From: Planctomycetaceae bacterium
Lineage (GTDB): Bacteria > Planctomycetota > Planctomycetia > Pirellulales > Pirellulaceae
DNA length: 44,729 nt
Assembly (NCBI GenBank): GCA_005798335.1
Contig: SYJV01000162.1
Location: forward strand, 1-44,729
Reading direction: 5' to 3'
The position numbers and the translations under genes were made by a program. Positions 18,801 to 24,395 of this stretch are shown piece after piece; the first letter of the stretch is position 1, and each line of letters starts with the position of its first letter. Under the pieces are notes generated by a model. It was not told the DNA's origin, searched no databases, and was given only the letters and a program-made list of their open reading frames with translations.

Positions 18801-19962
18801 TACAGTGACAGTGACGGACGGCGGCTTGGACAAGAACTTAGCCACGACGCTGGATAACGCATCTGTCAATCGACAGTTTACTGTCACGGTGAACTCTGTG
18901 AATGACGCTCCGGTGGCTGTCGCCGATGCGTTTCAGTTAACCGAAGATACGCTCGCGGTAATCGATCTGCTGGCCAACGACAGCGATGTTGATTCCGCTT
19001 TCAACACGAGTTCGTTTGAATTCAAGCTGGGCCCGAATCACGGTACTGTATCGGTGACTGCCAACGGAAAAGTAGAGTATCGGCCCGCGCAGGATTACTT
19101 TGGCATCGACGGATTCTCCTACCGTGTAGCCGATGCCCAAGGAGCGTTTTCGGATTGGGCTACGGTTAACTTGGCGATCAATGCGATTCCAGTCGCGGCC
19201 GGTGAACTGCAATACCTCAATGCTGGCGCGCCCACGAATATCAACGTGCTAGCCAACGATCGCGATCCCGATGGCACCGCGCAAGATTTGCAGATCGTGA
19301 TTGTGTCGAATCCCGATCCCAGCGTCGGCCAGTTCGTCGTGACAACCGACAAGTTAGTTCGCTTTACACCAGGTCAAGCGTTTGCCGGCTCAGTTCAATT
19401 GCGGTATCGAGTGCGCGATGCATTGGGAGCCGAATCGCCGGAGGCTATCGCCTCGCTGGGTGTCTTCAATCAGAATCCGAGAATATCCGAAGACGTCAAC
19501 GATTCCGGTCAGATAACTCCACTGGATGTGTTGTTTATCATTAACACTTTGAACGTTGAAGGTGGTCGTCGAATCGCCCCCGGAAGCCACTTAGCGCCTT
19601 TTTATGACGTGAATGCGGATGGATTCGTTTCGCCTTTGGATGCGTTGCTGATCATCAATTTTCTCAACTTGCGACTAATCACCGGTGAAGGTGAATCGCA
19701 GTTGAACCAAACGATTGTGCCATGGCCTGTCGATCATTTCAGGACTGACAGTAGTCTCGGCGACGATCTAGTGTTCGAGGCTGAAGAGAGGAAGCCCGAT
19801 GTACTGGATTCACTGCTTAGTCAGCCTATTCATGTTCTGGTCCAAAGCTCGAATTTGACTGCTACGAGCGCGCCCCGATCGTCCAAGCACGCAGCGAGTG
19901 ACGTTGTCTTCCAAGACATCGATGCCCTGATGGTCGATGCACTGGCGATGGACTGGGATTAG
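12847..19962 (+). CDS. Giant secreted repeat protein with DNRLRE-like head, 16 cadherin/Ig-like repeats and type I dockerin
   Basis: A 2371-residue surface or matrix protein. The basic N-terminus ends in FERLEIRNLLAV (about 33-44), the planctomycete-type LExRxLL extracellular signature. Residues about 46-250 form a beta-sandwich domain like the DNRLRE/disaggregatase-related family (RALLKFDVSS, SVTLRLNLT, VTDVQKWVN). Residues 257-2020 are sixteen tandem units opening APTLDAIANPAAILED and ending SFTVTVNPVND. Two cadherin-like units follow (AVADAFQLTEDTLAVIDLLAND and related). A dockerin lies at about 2215-2277, with paired calcium loops DVNDSGQITPLD and DVNADGFVSPLD. The tail ends DALMVDALAMDWD. 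Likely roles are adhesion or scaffold assembly through a cohesin partner; no cohesin is in this window. The first base pairs of a palindrome overlap its stop codon. Confidence 0.92.
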   Translation: MSRLEFLAKGRARLRRLRNGAFFKSARRRLLGFERLEIRNLLAVVTFAPSVDTTLYQESERDLANGLGDSIFAGVTADRNQNLLRRALLKFDVSSQIPAGATINSVTLRLNLTKTPNPVISTSMSLHEVLADWGEGTTNAGGQEGTGEDATANSATWKHRFFPSTNWTSLGGDFNSKVSSSTSVLGLGSYEWTGAGLVTDVQKWVNTPGSQFGWLLKATNETTSKNAKRFASANNNNQGNRPLLTVDFTPVAVSNKAPTLDLIANPAAILEDAAAQTVNLTGISAGPGETQTLTVTAVSNNTALIPNPTVSYTSPSSTGSLVFTPVANQSGTATITVTVTDNGGTANGGVDTLVRSFTVTVNPVNDAPTLDTIANPTAILEEASTQTVNLTGISAGPSENQALSVTAVSNNTALIANPAVTYVSPGASGTLNYAPLPNQSGTAVITVTVADNGGTANGGADTFVRSFTVTVNAVNDAPALDAIANPAAILEDAAAQTINLSGISAGPGETQTLTITAVSNNPALIPNPTVNYTSPSSTGSLVFTPVANQSGTATITVTVTDNGGTANGGVESLVRSFTVTVNPVNDAPTLDAIANPSATLEDASAQTVNLTGISAGPNENQTITVSAVSSNTALIANPVVTYASPGANGTLNYTPISNQFGTSVITVTVADNGGTANGGADTFVRSFTITVNPVNDAPTLDVIADPNPILEDAAAQTVNLAGISAGPNENQSLSITAVSSNPALIPNPTVNFTSPSATGTLVYTPVANQSGSAIITVTVTDNGGIANGGSDSTVRSFTVTVNAVNDAPTLDAIANPAAILEDSGVQTVNLAGISAGPNEAQTLSITAVSNNPSLIPNPSVSYVSPNVTGSLSYTPVANQFGSATIVVTVNDNGGTANNGVASLSRTFTVTVDPVNDSPTLDAISNPAPILEDATVQTINLAGIGAGPNESQTVSITASSSNIALIANPAIVYTSPNAAGTLSYTPVANQSGTAIITVTAKDSGGTNNGGIDSVSRTFTVTVNSVNDAPTLDSIADPAAILEDAKEQTLSLAGISAGPNETQTLSISAVSSNPTLIPNPTVTYVSPNATGSLAFTPVANQSGAATITVTVTDNGGTADNGQNTFTRTFAVTVTPVNDAPTLDLINSPAPILENSGTQTVHLSGISAGPIEAQTLSVTAVSSNPALTPNPIVAYTSPNSTGSLTYSPVANQTGTATITVTVSDNGGTTNGGVNQIVRTFVVTVSLVNRAPTLDAVPNPTAILEDAGAQTVSLTGISAGTNETQTITVSAASSNPTLIPQPTVNYTSPGAVGSLTYTPSANQSGSAVITVTVQDNGGTAGGGIDTVTRSFTVSVEPVNDAPTLDAIANPATVQEGAGVQTINLSGITAGPNESQTLVITAVSNNTALIPNPTVNYTSPNASGSLTYTPVINQSGSAIVTVTVTDNGGKANGGVDSFVRTFRVTVNDVNHAPTLDAIPNPATILEDAGLQLVGLTGISAGPDEVQALTISAQSSNTALIPHPTVVYTSPDSKGNLEFIPAANQSGTAVITVTLRDDGGTANGGVDSITRSFTVTVNPVNDAPTLDAISDPPAILEGATTQTIQMAGITAGPNETQSLKVSAVSSNTALIPNPAVIYTSANATGSLTYTPAADQAGTAVITVTVQDDGGTANGGNDSFTRTFTVTVESINDVPTLDAIANPAAILEDATSQTVSLTGISAGPNESQALSITAVSSNPNLISNPTVTYTSPNATASLKYVPVPNQFGSATISVTLKDDGGTSNGGVDSITRSFTITVNPVNDAPTLDAIPNPAAVRTDQGVQSLNLAGISAGPFESQSLTVSAISSNPSLIGQPTIDYTSPNANGKLSFAPVGNQAGKATITVTVQDNGGTDNGGANSVSRDFVVEVIVVNELPTIDVIANPAAINEDSASQKITLTGITAGTGESQPIFIAVTSDNPNVIPNPVVTYTSPQTTGSLAYTPVANKFGSAVITVTVTDGGLDKNLATTLDNASVNRQFTVTVNSVNDAPVAVADAFQLTEDTLAVIDLLANDSDVDSAFNTSSFEFKLGPNHGTVSVTANGKVEYRPAQDYFGIDGFSYRVADAQGAFSDWATVNLAINAIPVAAGELQYLNAGAPTNINVLANDRDPDGTAQDLQIVIVSNPDPSVGQFVVTTDKLVRFTPGQAFAGSVQLRYRVRDALGAESPEAIASLGVFNQNPRISEDVNDSGQITPLDVLFIINTLNVEGGRRIAPGSHLAPFYDVNADGFVSPLDALLIINFLNLRLITGEGESQLNQTIVPWPVDHFRTDSSLGDDLVFEAEERKPDVLDSLLSQPIHVLVQSSNLTATSAPRSSKHAASDVVFQDIDALMVDALAMDWD
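13615..18906 (+). repeat. Coding tandem array, fifteen units of exactly 330 bp plus one of 342 bp
   Basis: Units begin at the APTLD codons at 13615, 13945, 14275 and so on every 330 bp to 18565, with no insertion or deletion until the last unit, which is 12 bp longer. Units 1-2 (13615-14274) and 3-4 (14275-14934) are much closer to each other in DNA and protein than to the rest: units 1 and 3 share GPGETQTL and SPSSTGSLVF, while units 2 and 4 share VTY.SPGA.GTLNY and GGADTFVRSF. This marks a recent 660-bp block duplication. The remaining units keep the protein consensus while their codons differ freely. Confidence 0.93.
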
Positions 19963-20062
19963 GCTCTGTTTCTAAACAACCAGATTGTCGACTTTCGCTC
20001 CGCGAAAGCTCTGTCTTTTCCAATCTTTCGCGGAGCGAAAGGCGACTTTAGAAACAAAGCCT
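19961..20062. repeat. Nested palindrome starting inside the stop codon of the giant gene
   Basis: Outer arms are AGGCTCTGTTTCTAAA (19961-19976) and its near-complement (20047-20062); inner arms are 19987-20008 and 20025-20046. Each arm pair has one mismatch. Each inner arm is itself a small hairpin (CTTTCGC-TCC-GCGAAAG and CTTTCGC-GGA-GCGAAAG), so the DNA or RNA can fold either as one long stem or as two short ones. The AG of the TAG stop codon is the element's first two bases. It may act as a transcription end, but no clear U-run follows. Confidence 0.85.
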
Positions 20063-20083
20063 AGTACCCAACGGTCTAGCTTT

Positions 20084-20180
20084 AGGGGTCGCGCGTTCAA
20101 AATTCAATATTGGTGGGGCGGCATTTTGGGCACTGGTGTGTGCTACTCCCGCCAATTTTGAATTCGAACGCGCGACCCCT
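20084..20180. repeat. Second palindrome, GGGGTCGCGCG type
   Basis: The arms AGGGGTCGCGCGTTC... (20084-20113) and ...GAACGCGCGACCCCT (20152-20180) pair with two mismatches and one indel, around a 38-nt loop. It is unrelated in sequence to its neighbour at 19961-20062. The rest of this 300-nt gap, 20181-20264, has no recognised element apart from the start region of the next gene. Confidence 0.85.
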
Positions 20181-20260
20181 GATGCGGACGCCTACTTGAC
20201 TGCAATCCGGTCATGTTTCACAGTAGACCGCGCGGGTTGTGGTAAATTCTCCGGATGATG

Positions 20261-20265
20261 AAGGA
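20261..20265 (+). promoter_or_regulatory. Ribosome binding site favouring the ATG at 20274
   Basis: AAGGA lies 8 nt before ATG 20274. The upstream in-frame ATG at 20265 overlaps this site and would add only three residues. Confidence 0.5.
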
Positions 20266-20273
20266 TGTTCAAC

Positions 20274-21623
20274 ATGTTACGCACAGAGAACTGTCGGCGA
20301 GATTTCGTACGGCTGAGTGGCACGGCATTGCTGGCGGGATCGGTTGGCAGCCGTTTGCTGGCCAATCAATCCCGACGCCCGCGCGTCGCGGCAGTGTTCA
20401 CAGTCTTTCGCTTCCGCAGCCATGCTTATGACATCCTAGAGAATTTCATCAAACCGTATCTCTTTCGCGGTACAAGAGTCGATCCGGGTGTTGATTTGGT
20501 TTCCATGTATGCCGATCAATTCCCGCAAGATGATATGGCACGCGATGTTTCCAAACGATTTAATCTACCGCTATATGATTCCGTCGACGGTGCGTTGTGT
20601 TGTGGCAAGCGGGAAATGGATGTCGATGCAGTGCTGCTGATCGGCGAGCACGGCGATTATCCGTACAACGAGCTTGGCCAGCACATGTACCCGCGCAAGC
20701 AGTTGTTCGACAAAATCGTCGCGGTCATGAAAAAGTCGAATCGGTTCGTGCCGCTGTTCAACGACAAACATTTGTCGTATCGATGGGATTGGGCCAAGGA
20801 GATGTACGATACCGCCAAGAGTTTGGGAATTGCCTTGCAAGCAGGGAGCAGTGTGCCGCTTGCGTCGCGACGGCCAATGCTGGAACTTCCCCCAGGGTGC
20901 GACATTGAAGAGGCAGTTTCAGTTCACGGCGGCGGACTAGAGTCCTATGACTTTCACGCGCTGGAGGTCCTGCAATCGATGGTCGAATCGCGGCGTGGTG
21001 GCGAGACCGGGATCACGCGCGTCGAGCTGCTGGCGGACGAAAAGTTGAAAGCTGCTCAGGCAGCCGCCGATTGGCCGCATGCCTTAATATCCGCCGCGAT
21101 GGAGGCAGAAAAGCAACACGACGAACCTCGCCGCGTACGACCGCGAGTGGGCGTGCATGCTCCTCAGGAGGAGAGCGTGAAGAATCGCAAGAACACGACC
21201 GCGCACGCGATCCGCCTGACGTATAGAGACGGCCTCCGCGCGATTGCAGTGAAAGTCAACAGCAGCAGTGATCGCTGGAATTTCGCGTGCCGACTGAAGA
21301 ACGATCCAATTCCGAAAGCGTGTATGTTCTTCAACGGCCCCTGGGGCAATCGCAATATGTTCAAAGCTTTGTCGCACAGTATTCAGCACATGTTCAAGAC
21401 GGGTACGGCCGCGTACCCGATCGAACGCACGCTGCTGACAACCGGTATCGTCGATGCGGCCATGCACTCGCATCATGCCGGTGGTCAACCAATCGACACA
21501 CCCCAGTTGACGTTTGCTTATGCGCCGCGCGACTTCGGCGCCTTCCGCGAAAACGGTGAGAGTTGGAAAATCCTGACTGGTGAAACCCCCGAACCGATAG
21601 AATTCACACCTGGTGACGCGTGA
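20274..21623 (+). CDS. Tat-type exported protein of unknown function
   Basis: A 449-residue protein whose N-terminus has a twin-arginine-like signal (CRRDFVRLSGTALLAGSVG), suggesting export in folded form. The mature part contains AAVFTVFRFRSHAYDI, DAVLLIGEHGDYPYNELGQ and MYPRKQLFDKIV, followed by FNDKHLSYRWDWAKEM and a His-rich segment AAMHSHHAGG near the C-terminus. The early part looks like a Rossmann-type alpha/beta fold and the conserved Asp/His residues could bind a metal, but I recognise no catalytic motif. Similar Tat-exported proteins are common in planctomycetes and are usually left uncharacterised. The gene overlaps the next one by 4 nt (GTGA), so the two are probably translated together. 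Confidence 0.75.
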   Translation: MLRTENCRRDFVRLSGTALLAGSVGSRLLANQSRRPRVAAVFTVFRFRSHAYDILENFIKPYLFRGTRVDPGVDLVSMYADQFPQDDMARDVSKRFNLPLYDSVDGALCCGKREMDVDAVLLIGEHGDYPYNELGQHMYPRKQLFDKIVAVMKKSNRFVPLFNDKHLSYRWDWAKEMYDTAKSLGIALQAGSSVPLASRRPMLELPPGCDIEEAVSVHGGGLESYDFHALEVLQSMVESRRGGETGITRVELLADEKLKAAQAAADWPHALISAAMEAEKQHDEPRRVRPRVGVHAPQEESVKNRKNTTAHAIRLTYRDGLRAIAVKVNSSSDRWNFACRLKNDPIPKACMFFNGPWGNRNMFKALSHSIQHMFKTGTAAYPIERTLLTTGIVDAAMHSHHAGGQPIDTPQLTFAYAPRDFGAFRENGESWKILTGETPEPIEFTPGDA

Positions 21624-22300
21624 GCAATTTGGAATCTGGGGATGCAATTACCAAGCAACGACAAAAGTTCCAGCGCCAAGTTCGCGCGGCAACCAAGAAA
21701 CTGGTTGCTGGTTCGCATGTGCTAGCTGAGTGGATCGAGCAGTGTGGACCCTGCAAATTGGAAGTTGCCTGGGAGCGAAGTCTGTATGAATCTTTGGTGC
21801 GCGCAATTGCTCACCAACAGTTGCATGGTAAAGCCGCCGAAACGATTCTGGGCAGATTGATCTCAAGTTTTCGCGGTGATGGTTTTCCTACTGCGCGTCA
21901 GCTAGCGCGTGCCGAGACCGAGAAATTGCGAAGTTGCGGATTTTCTGCTGCCAAAGTTCAGGCTATTCAAGGCATTGCCGCTGCAGAATTGCGGGGCAGC
22001 ATTCCGAATCGGGACACCGCCCAGCAGTTATCCGATGCCGAATTAATCGAGAAGTTGACGGAATTGCGGGGCGTTGGACGCTGGACGGTTGAAATGTTGT
22101 TAATCTTCACTCTTGGCCGACTGGACGTGATGCCTGTTGACGATTTTGGCGTCAAGCACGGGTTGCAAGTGCTGCTCAACCTGCCGGACATGCCGACCCG
22201 CCAGGAAATGACGCAGCAATCGGCGGTCTGGGCAGGTCAACGTACGGTCGCTGCCTGGTACCTGTGGCGGCGCGCCGATGTCGCCAAAGTAGCCAAGTGA
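21620..22300 (+). CDS. DNA-3-methyladenine glycosylase II-like (AlkA family, HhH-GPD)
   Basis: A 226-residue base-excision repair enzyme removing alkylated purines. The helix-hairpin-helix is seen at 146-165 (LTELRGVGRWTVEMLLIF), followed by the Gly/Pro-Asp stretch LGRLDVMPVDDFGVKHGL, where Asp174 or Asp175 is the catalytic position. The upstream helices (SLYESLVRAIAHQQLHGKAA) are also typical. It lacks the extra N-terminal domain of E. coli AlkA, as many bacterial members do, and has no iron-sulfur cluster cysteines, which separates it from MutY and Nth. It starts at a GTG overlapping the TGA of the preceding Tat-exported protein. That pairing of an exported protein with a DNA repair enzyme has no evident functional logic. 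Confidence 0.92.
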   Translation: MSNLESGDAITKQRQKFQRQVRAATKKLVAGSHVLAEWIEQCGPCKLEVAWERSLYESLVRAIAHQQLHGKAAETILGRLISSFRGDGFPTARQLARAETEKLRSCGFSAAKVQAIQGIAAAELRGSIPNRDTAQQLSDAELIEKLTELRGVGRWTVEMLLIFTLGRLDVMPVDDFGVKHGLQVLLNLPDMPTRQEMTQQSAVWAGQRTVAAWYLWRRADVAKVAK

Positions 22301-22311
22301 GCTGATAACAA

Positions 22312-22440
22312 GTGAACCGTTGGCGCTAGCCACGGGCGTCGAAGGTGTTGCGCTGCAATGAGCTCAAGCCGTTCCAACACCATCGATTGGCGATTCCCAC
22401 ACAACACCTTCGACGCCCGTGGCTAGCGCCATCGGTTCAC
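22312..22440. repeat. Palindrome with 39-bp arms (GGCGCTAGCC type)
   Basis: The arms 22312-22350 and 22402-22440 pair at 38 of 39 positions around a 51-nt loop, and a TTTTTT run follows immediately (22441-22446). That arrangement could end transcription of the glycosylase gene. A half copy lies at 5707-5766. The remaining 22447-22683 holds nothing recognisable; both neighbouring genes end into this 383-nt gap. Confidence 0.9.
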
Positions 22441-22683
22441 TTTTTTCACCCCAGCATGGAGGTCTGCGACAAAAAAGGGGAAGACAAAAAACTCTTTCGG
22501 CCTTTGAATTCGACGACTCAGCAACAGTCCCAAAATAACTCGCGCGTTTAAGAGTTTGCGCAACGAGAATCTTTTCTTTGTCTGGCAGATTTTTCCAATC
22601 CTGGGACGCTTAAACTCAAAAAGCGAACGCTGCTGAATGCACTAGCGGTCACGAATCGTCAAACCTGGCAGTTGAACGGGACA

Positions 22684-24348
22684 CTATTTCTTTTTGTTCT
22701 TTTTCGGGCGAGCCGTTACGGGTTGGTCATTGACGGGACCAGCCATAGGAGGCGTTTCGAAGAACTTGCCATCATCGATCAAACGTGGGTCGCCAGTTGT
22801 ACGCAGTTCGTTCATTAACTGTGATTCGAGTTGCTGCCGAATGCTTGCATACTTAGCATCAGTTGCGACGTTTTTCATTTGATTGGGATCGGCCTTCAAA
22901 TCGTACAGTTCCTCGCGAGGACGTTTGTCGTACGCGTGATGGAACAGCCATTTCCAGGGTTCGCTGCTGCGCTGCGCGACCAACCAAGCTTTCGCGGGAC
23001 CAGCATCTTCATCTGGTAACGACACGCGAGTATCCTCGGTCAGTTCCTCTGTTGTAGGTGGGTTGGGGCCGTTCAGTCGATAGTGATCTCCCAATGGATA
23101 TCGATCTGGGCGGAAGTTAATTACGTAAAGATAATCGTGCGTGCGAATGGCTCGCTGCGGATAGGGCATGAAATCCGCCCGCGCGTTTTCGACATGGCGT
23201 TCGCGTCCGATGAACACTGCGGTGCGTCTGGGATCTACTTGACCGGCCTTCTCACTCGTGAGAATCTCTACCAGACTGCGGCCGGTCATAGCGGCGGGCG
23301 CGGCGATGCCGGCAACTTCGAGAAACGTTGGGGCTAAGTCGGGCAGTGTAATCAAGTCGTCCACCACGCGATTGCCTTTGGCGCCTGACCAACGAATTGC
23401 CAGCGAGACACTGGAGCCAAAGTCGTACAAGTTGCATTTGCCGTGTGGAAACCCTGGAGCACCATGGTCTCCGCTGACCGCGATCAGCGTTTTGTCCAGC
23501 TCGCCAATTTCTTCCAGGCGCTTCATCAGCAATCCGAGCATCGTATCGTAAGCCTGTACTTCGCCAAAGTAATCCGCTAAGTCTTCGCGGATTTCAGGTA
23601 CGTCGGCCAGGAAGGGTGGCATCTTGCCCTTCAGCAAATCGGGCTCGATGCCCCACAATTTCTTGCCCGAGCCTTTGATCCACTTGCGATGCACGTTGGT
23701 TGGCCCAAACCAAAAACAGAAGGGCTGGTCAGGCTTGCGGTCTTGCAGGAAAGTGTTGAAATTCGCGAGCACCTCGTCGTACAGTTCTCGCTTGGCGGAG
23801 TCGATCGACTTGCCTTCGGCGACCATGCTAGTTACGTTTTCCGAAAACTGATTGAACCGGCCACCTGCTTTTTCATAGGCGTATTTTCCAGCACCAAAGG
23901 GTGCGTCGCCTGGCGTGCCGGGGCTCCAGACTTTGTAGGATTCACCGATGTGGTAGCCGGCATCGCGCAGCATCAGTGGCCACGCGACATTGCTGCCGTC
24001 CCACACCGCACCGCGTAGAATTGCTCCACGCCCAGTGCGCCAAAAGTGCTGGCCGGACAATAACGCACTTCGGCAGGGCGTGCAACTCGGTGCCGATACG
24101 AAGGCTCGTCGAAACAGTACGCCTTCGCCGGCAACACGATCGAAGTTTGGAGTTTTGAGCGCATCGCAAATCGTCCCCGGTCCATCGAGCTTGGCATAGG
24201 CACTGGCGAACCTACCCCAATCATCTGCGAACGCAAATAGAATATTCGGACGATTACCATCTGCAGCGATAGAATCCTGCGCAGCTAAGCCATAACCGAG
24301 TAAGACCAAACAGGCTGCGAACAACTTGAGTGTGAATTGTCGCGACAT
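22684..24348 (-). CDS. Secreted sulfatase, CTPCR active-site variant
   Basis: A 554-residue sulfatase of the alkaline-phosphatase superfamily. A signal peptide (FTLKLFAACLVLLGYGLAAQ) is followed by the metal-binding strand RPNILFAFADDWG (Asp42, Asp43) and by the formylglycine site SAPSCTPCRSALLSG. In that site Cys89 is the residue to be oxidised, and the usual Ser/Ala before Arg is Cys. Further sulfatase motifs are VSGDHGAPGFPHGK and the C-terminal REELYDLKADPNQMKNV. The frame stays open to an upstream ATG at 24399, but ATG 24348 has AGGAG (complement of 24356-24360) 7 nt before it and starts exactly at the signal peptide. The Lys-rich end (KKNKKK) is odd for a secreted enzyme. It lies downstream of another sulfatase in the same direction; the pair probably cleaves sulfate from algal-type polysaccharides (inference). 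Confidence 0.93.
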   Translation of the reverse strand: MSRQFTLKLFAACLVLLGYGLAAQDSIAADGNRPNILFAFADDWGRFASAYAKLDGPGTICDALKTPNFDRVAGEGVLFRRAFVSAPSCTPCRSALLSGQHFWRTGRGAILRGAVWDGSNVAWPLMLRDAGYHIGESYKVWSPGTPGDAPFGAGKYAYEKAGGRFNQFSENVTSMVAEGKSIDSAKRELYDEVLANFNTFLQDRKPDQPFCFWFGPTNVHRKWIKGSGKKLWGIEPDLLKGKMPPFLADVPEIREDLADYFGEVQAYDTMLGLLMKRLEEIGELDKTLIAVSGDHGAPGFPHGKCNLYDFGSSVSLAIRWSGAKGNRVVDDLITLPDLAPTFLEVAGIAAPAAMTGRSLVEILTSEKAGQVDPRRTAVFIGRERHVENARADFMPYPQRAIRTHDYLYVINFRPDRYPLGDHYRLNGPNPPTTEELTEDTRVSLPDEDAGPAKAWLVAQRSSEPWKWLFHHAYDKRPREELYDLKADPNQMKNVATDAKYASIRQQLESQLMNELRTTGDPRLIDDGKFFETPPMAGPVNDQPVTARPKKNKKK

Positions 24349-24355
24349 TCGTAAA

Positions 24356-24360
24356 CTCCT
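24356..24360 (-). promoter_or_regulatory. Ribosome binding site deciding the downstream sulfatase start
   Basis: On the minus strand AGGAG lies 7 nt before ATG 24348. It selects this start over ATG 24399, which would overlap the upstream sulfatase gene by 4 nt and push the signal peptide inward. Confidence 0.7.
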
Positions 24361-24395
24361 TGAAACACAACTGTGGTACTCGGTCACGCAACGAG

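Noticed and set aside
13615-18906. Regular direct repeats that might suggest a CRISPR array
   Set aside because: Units are 330 bp, all in one long coding frame, with no short repeat-spacer pattern and no cas genes nearby.
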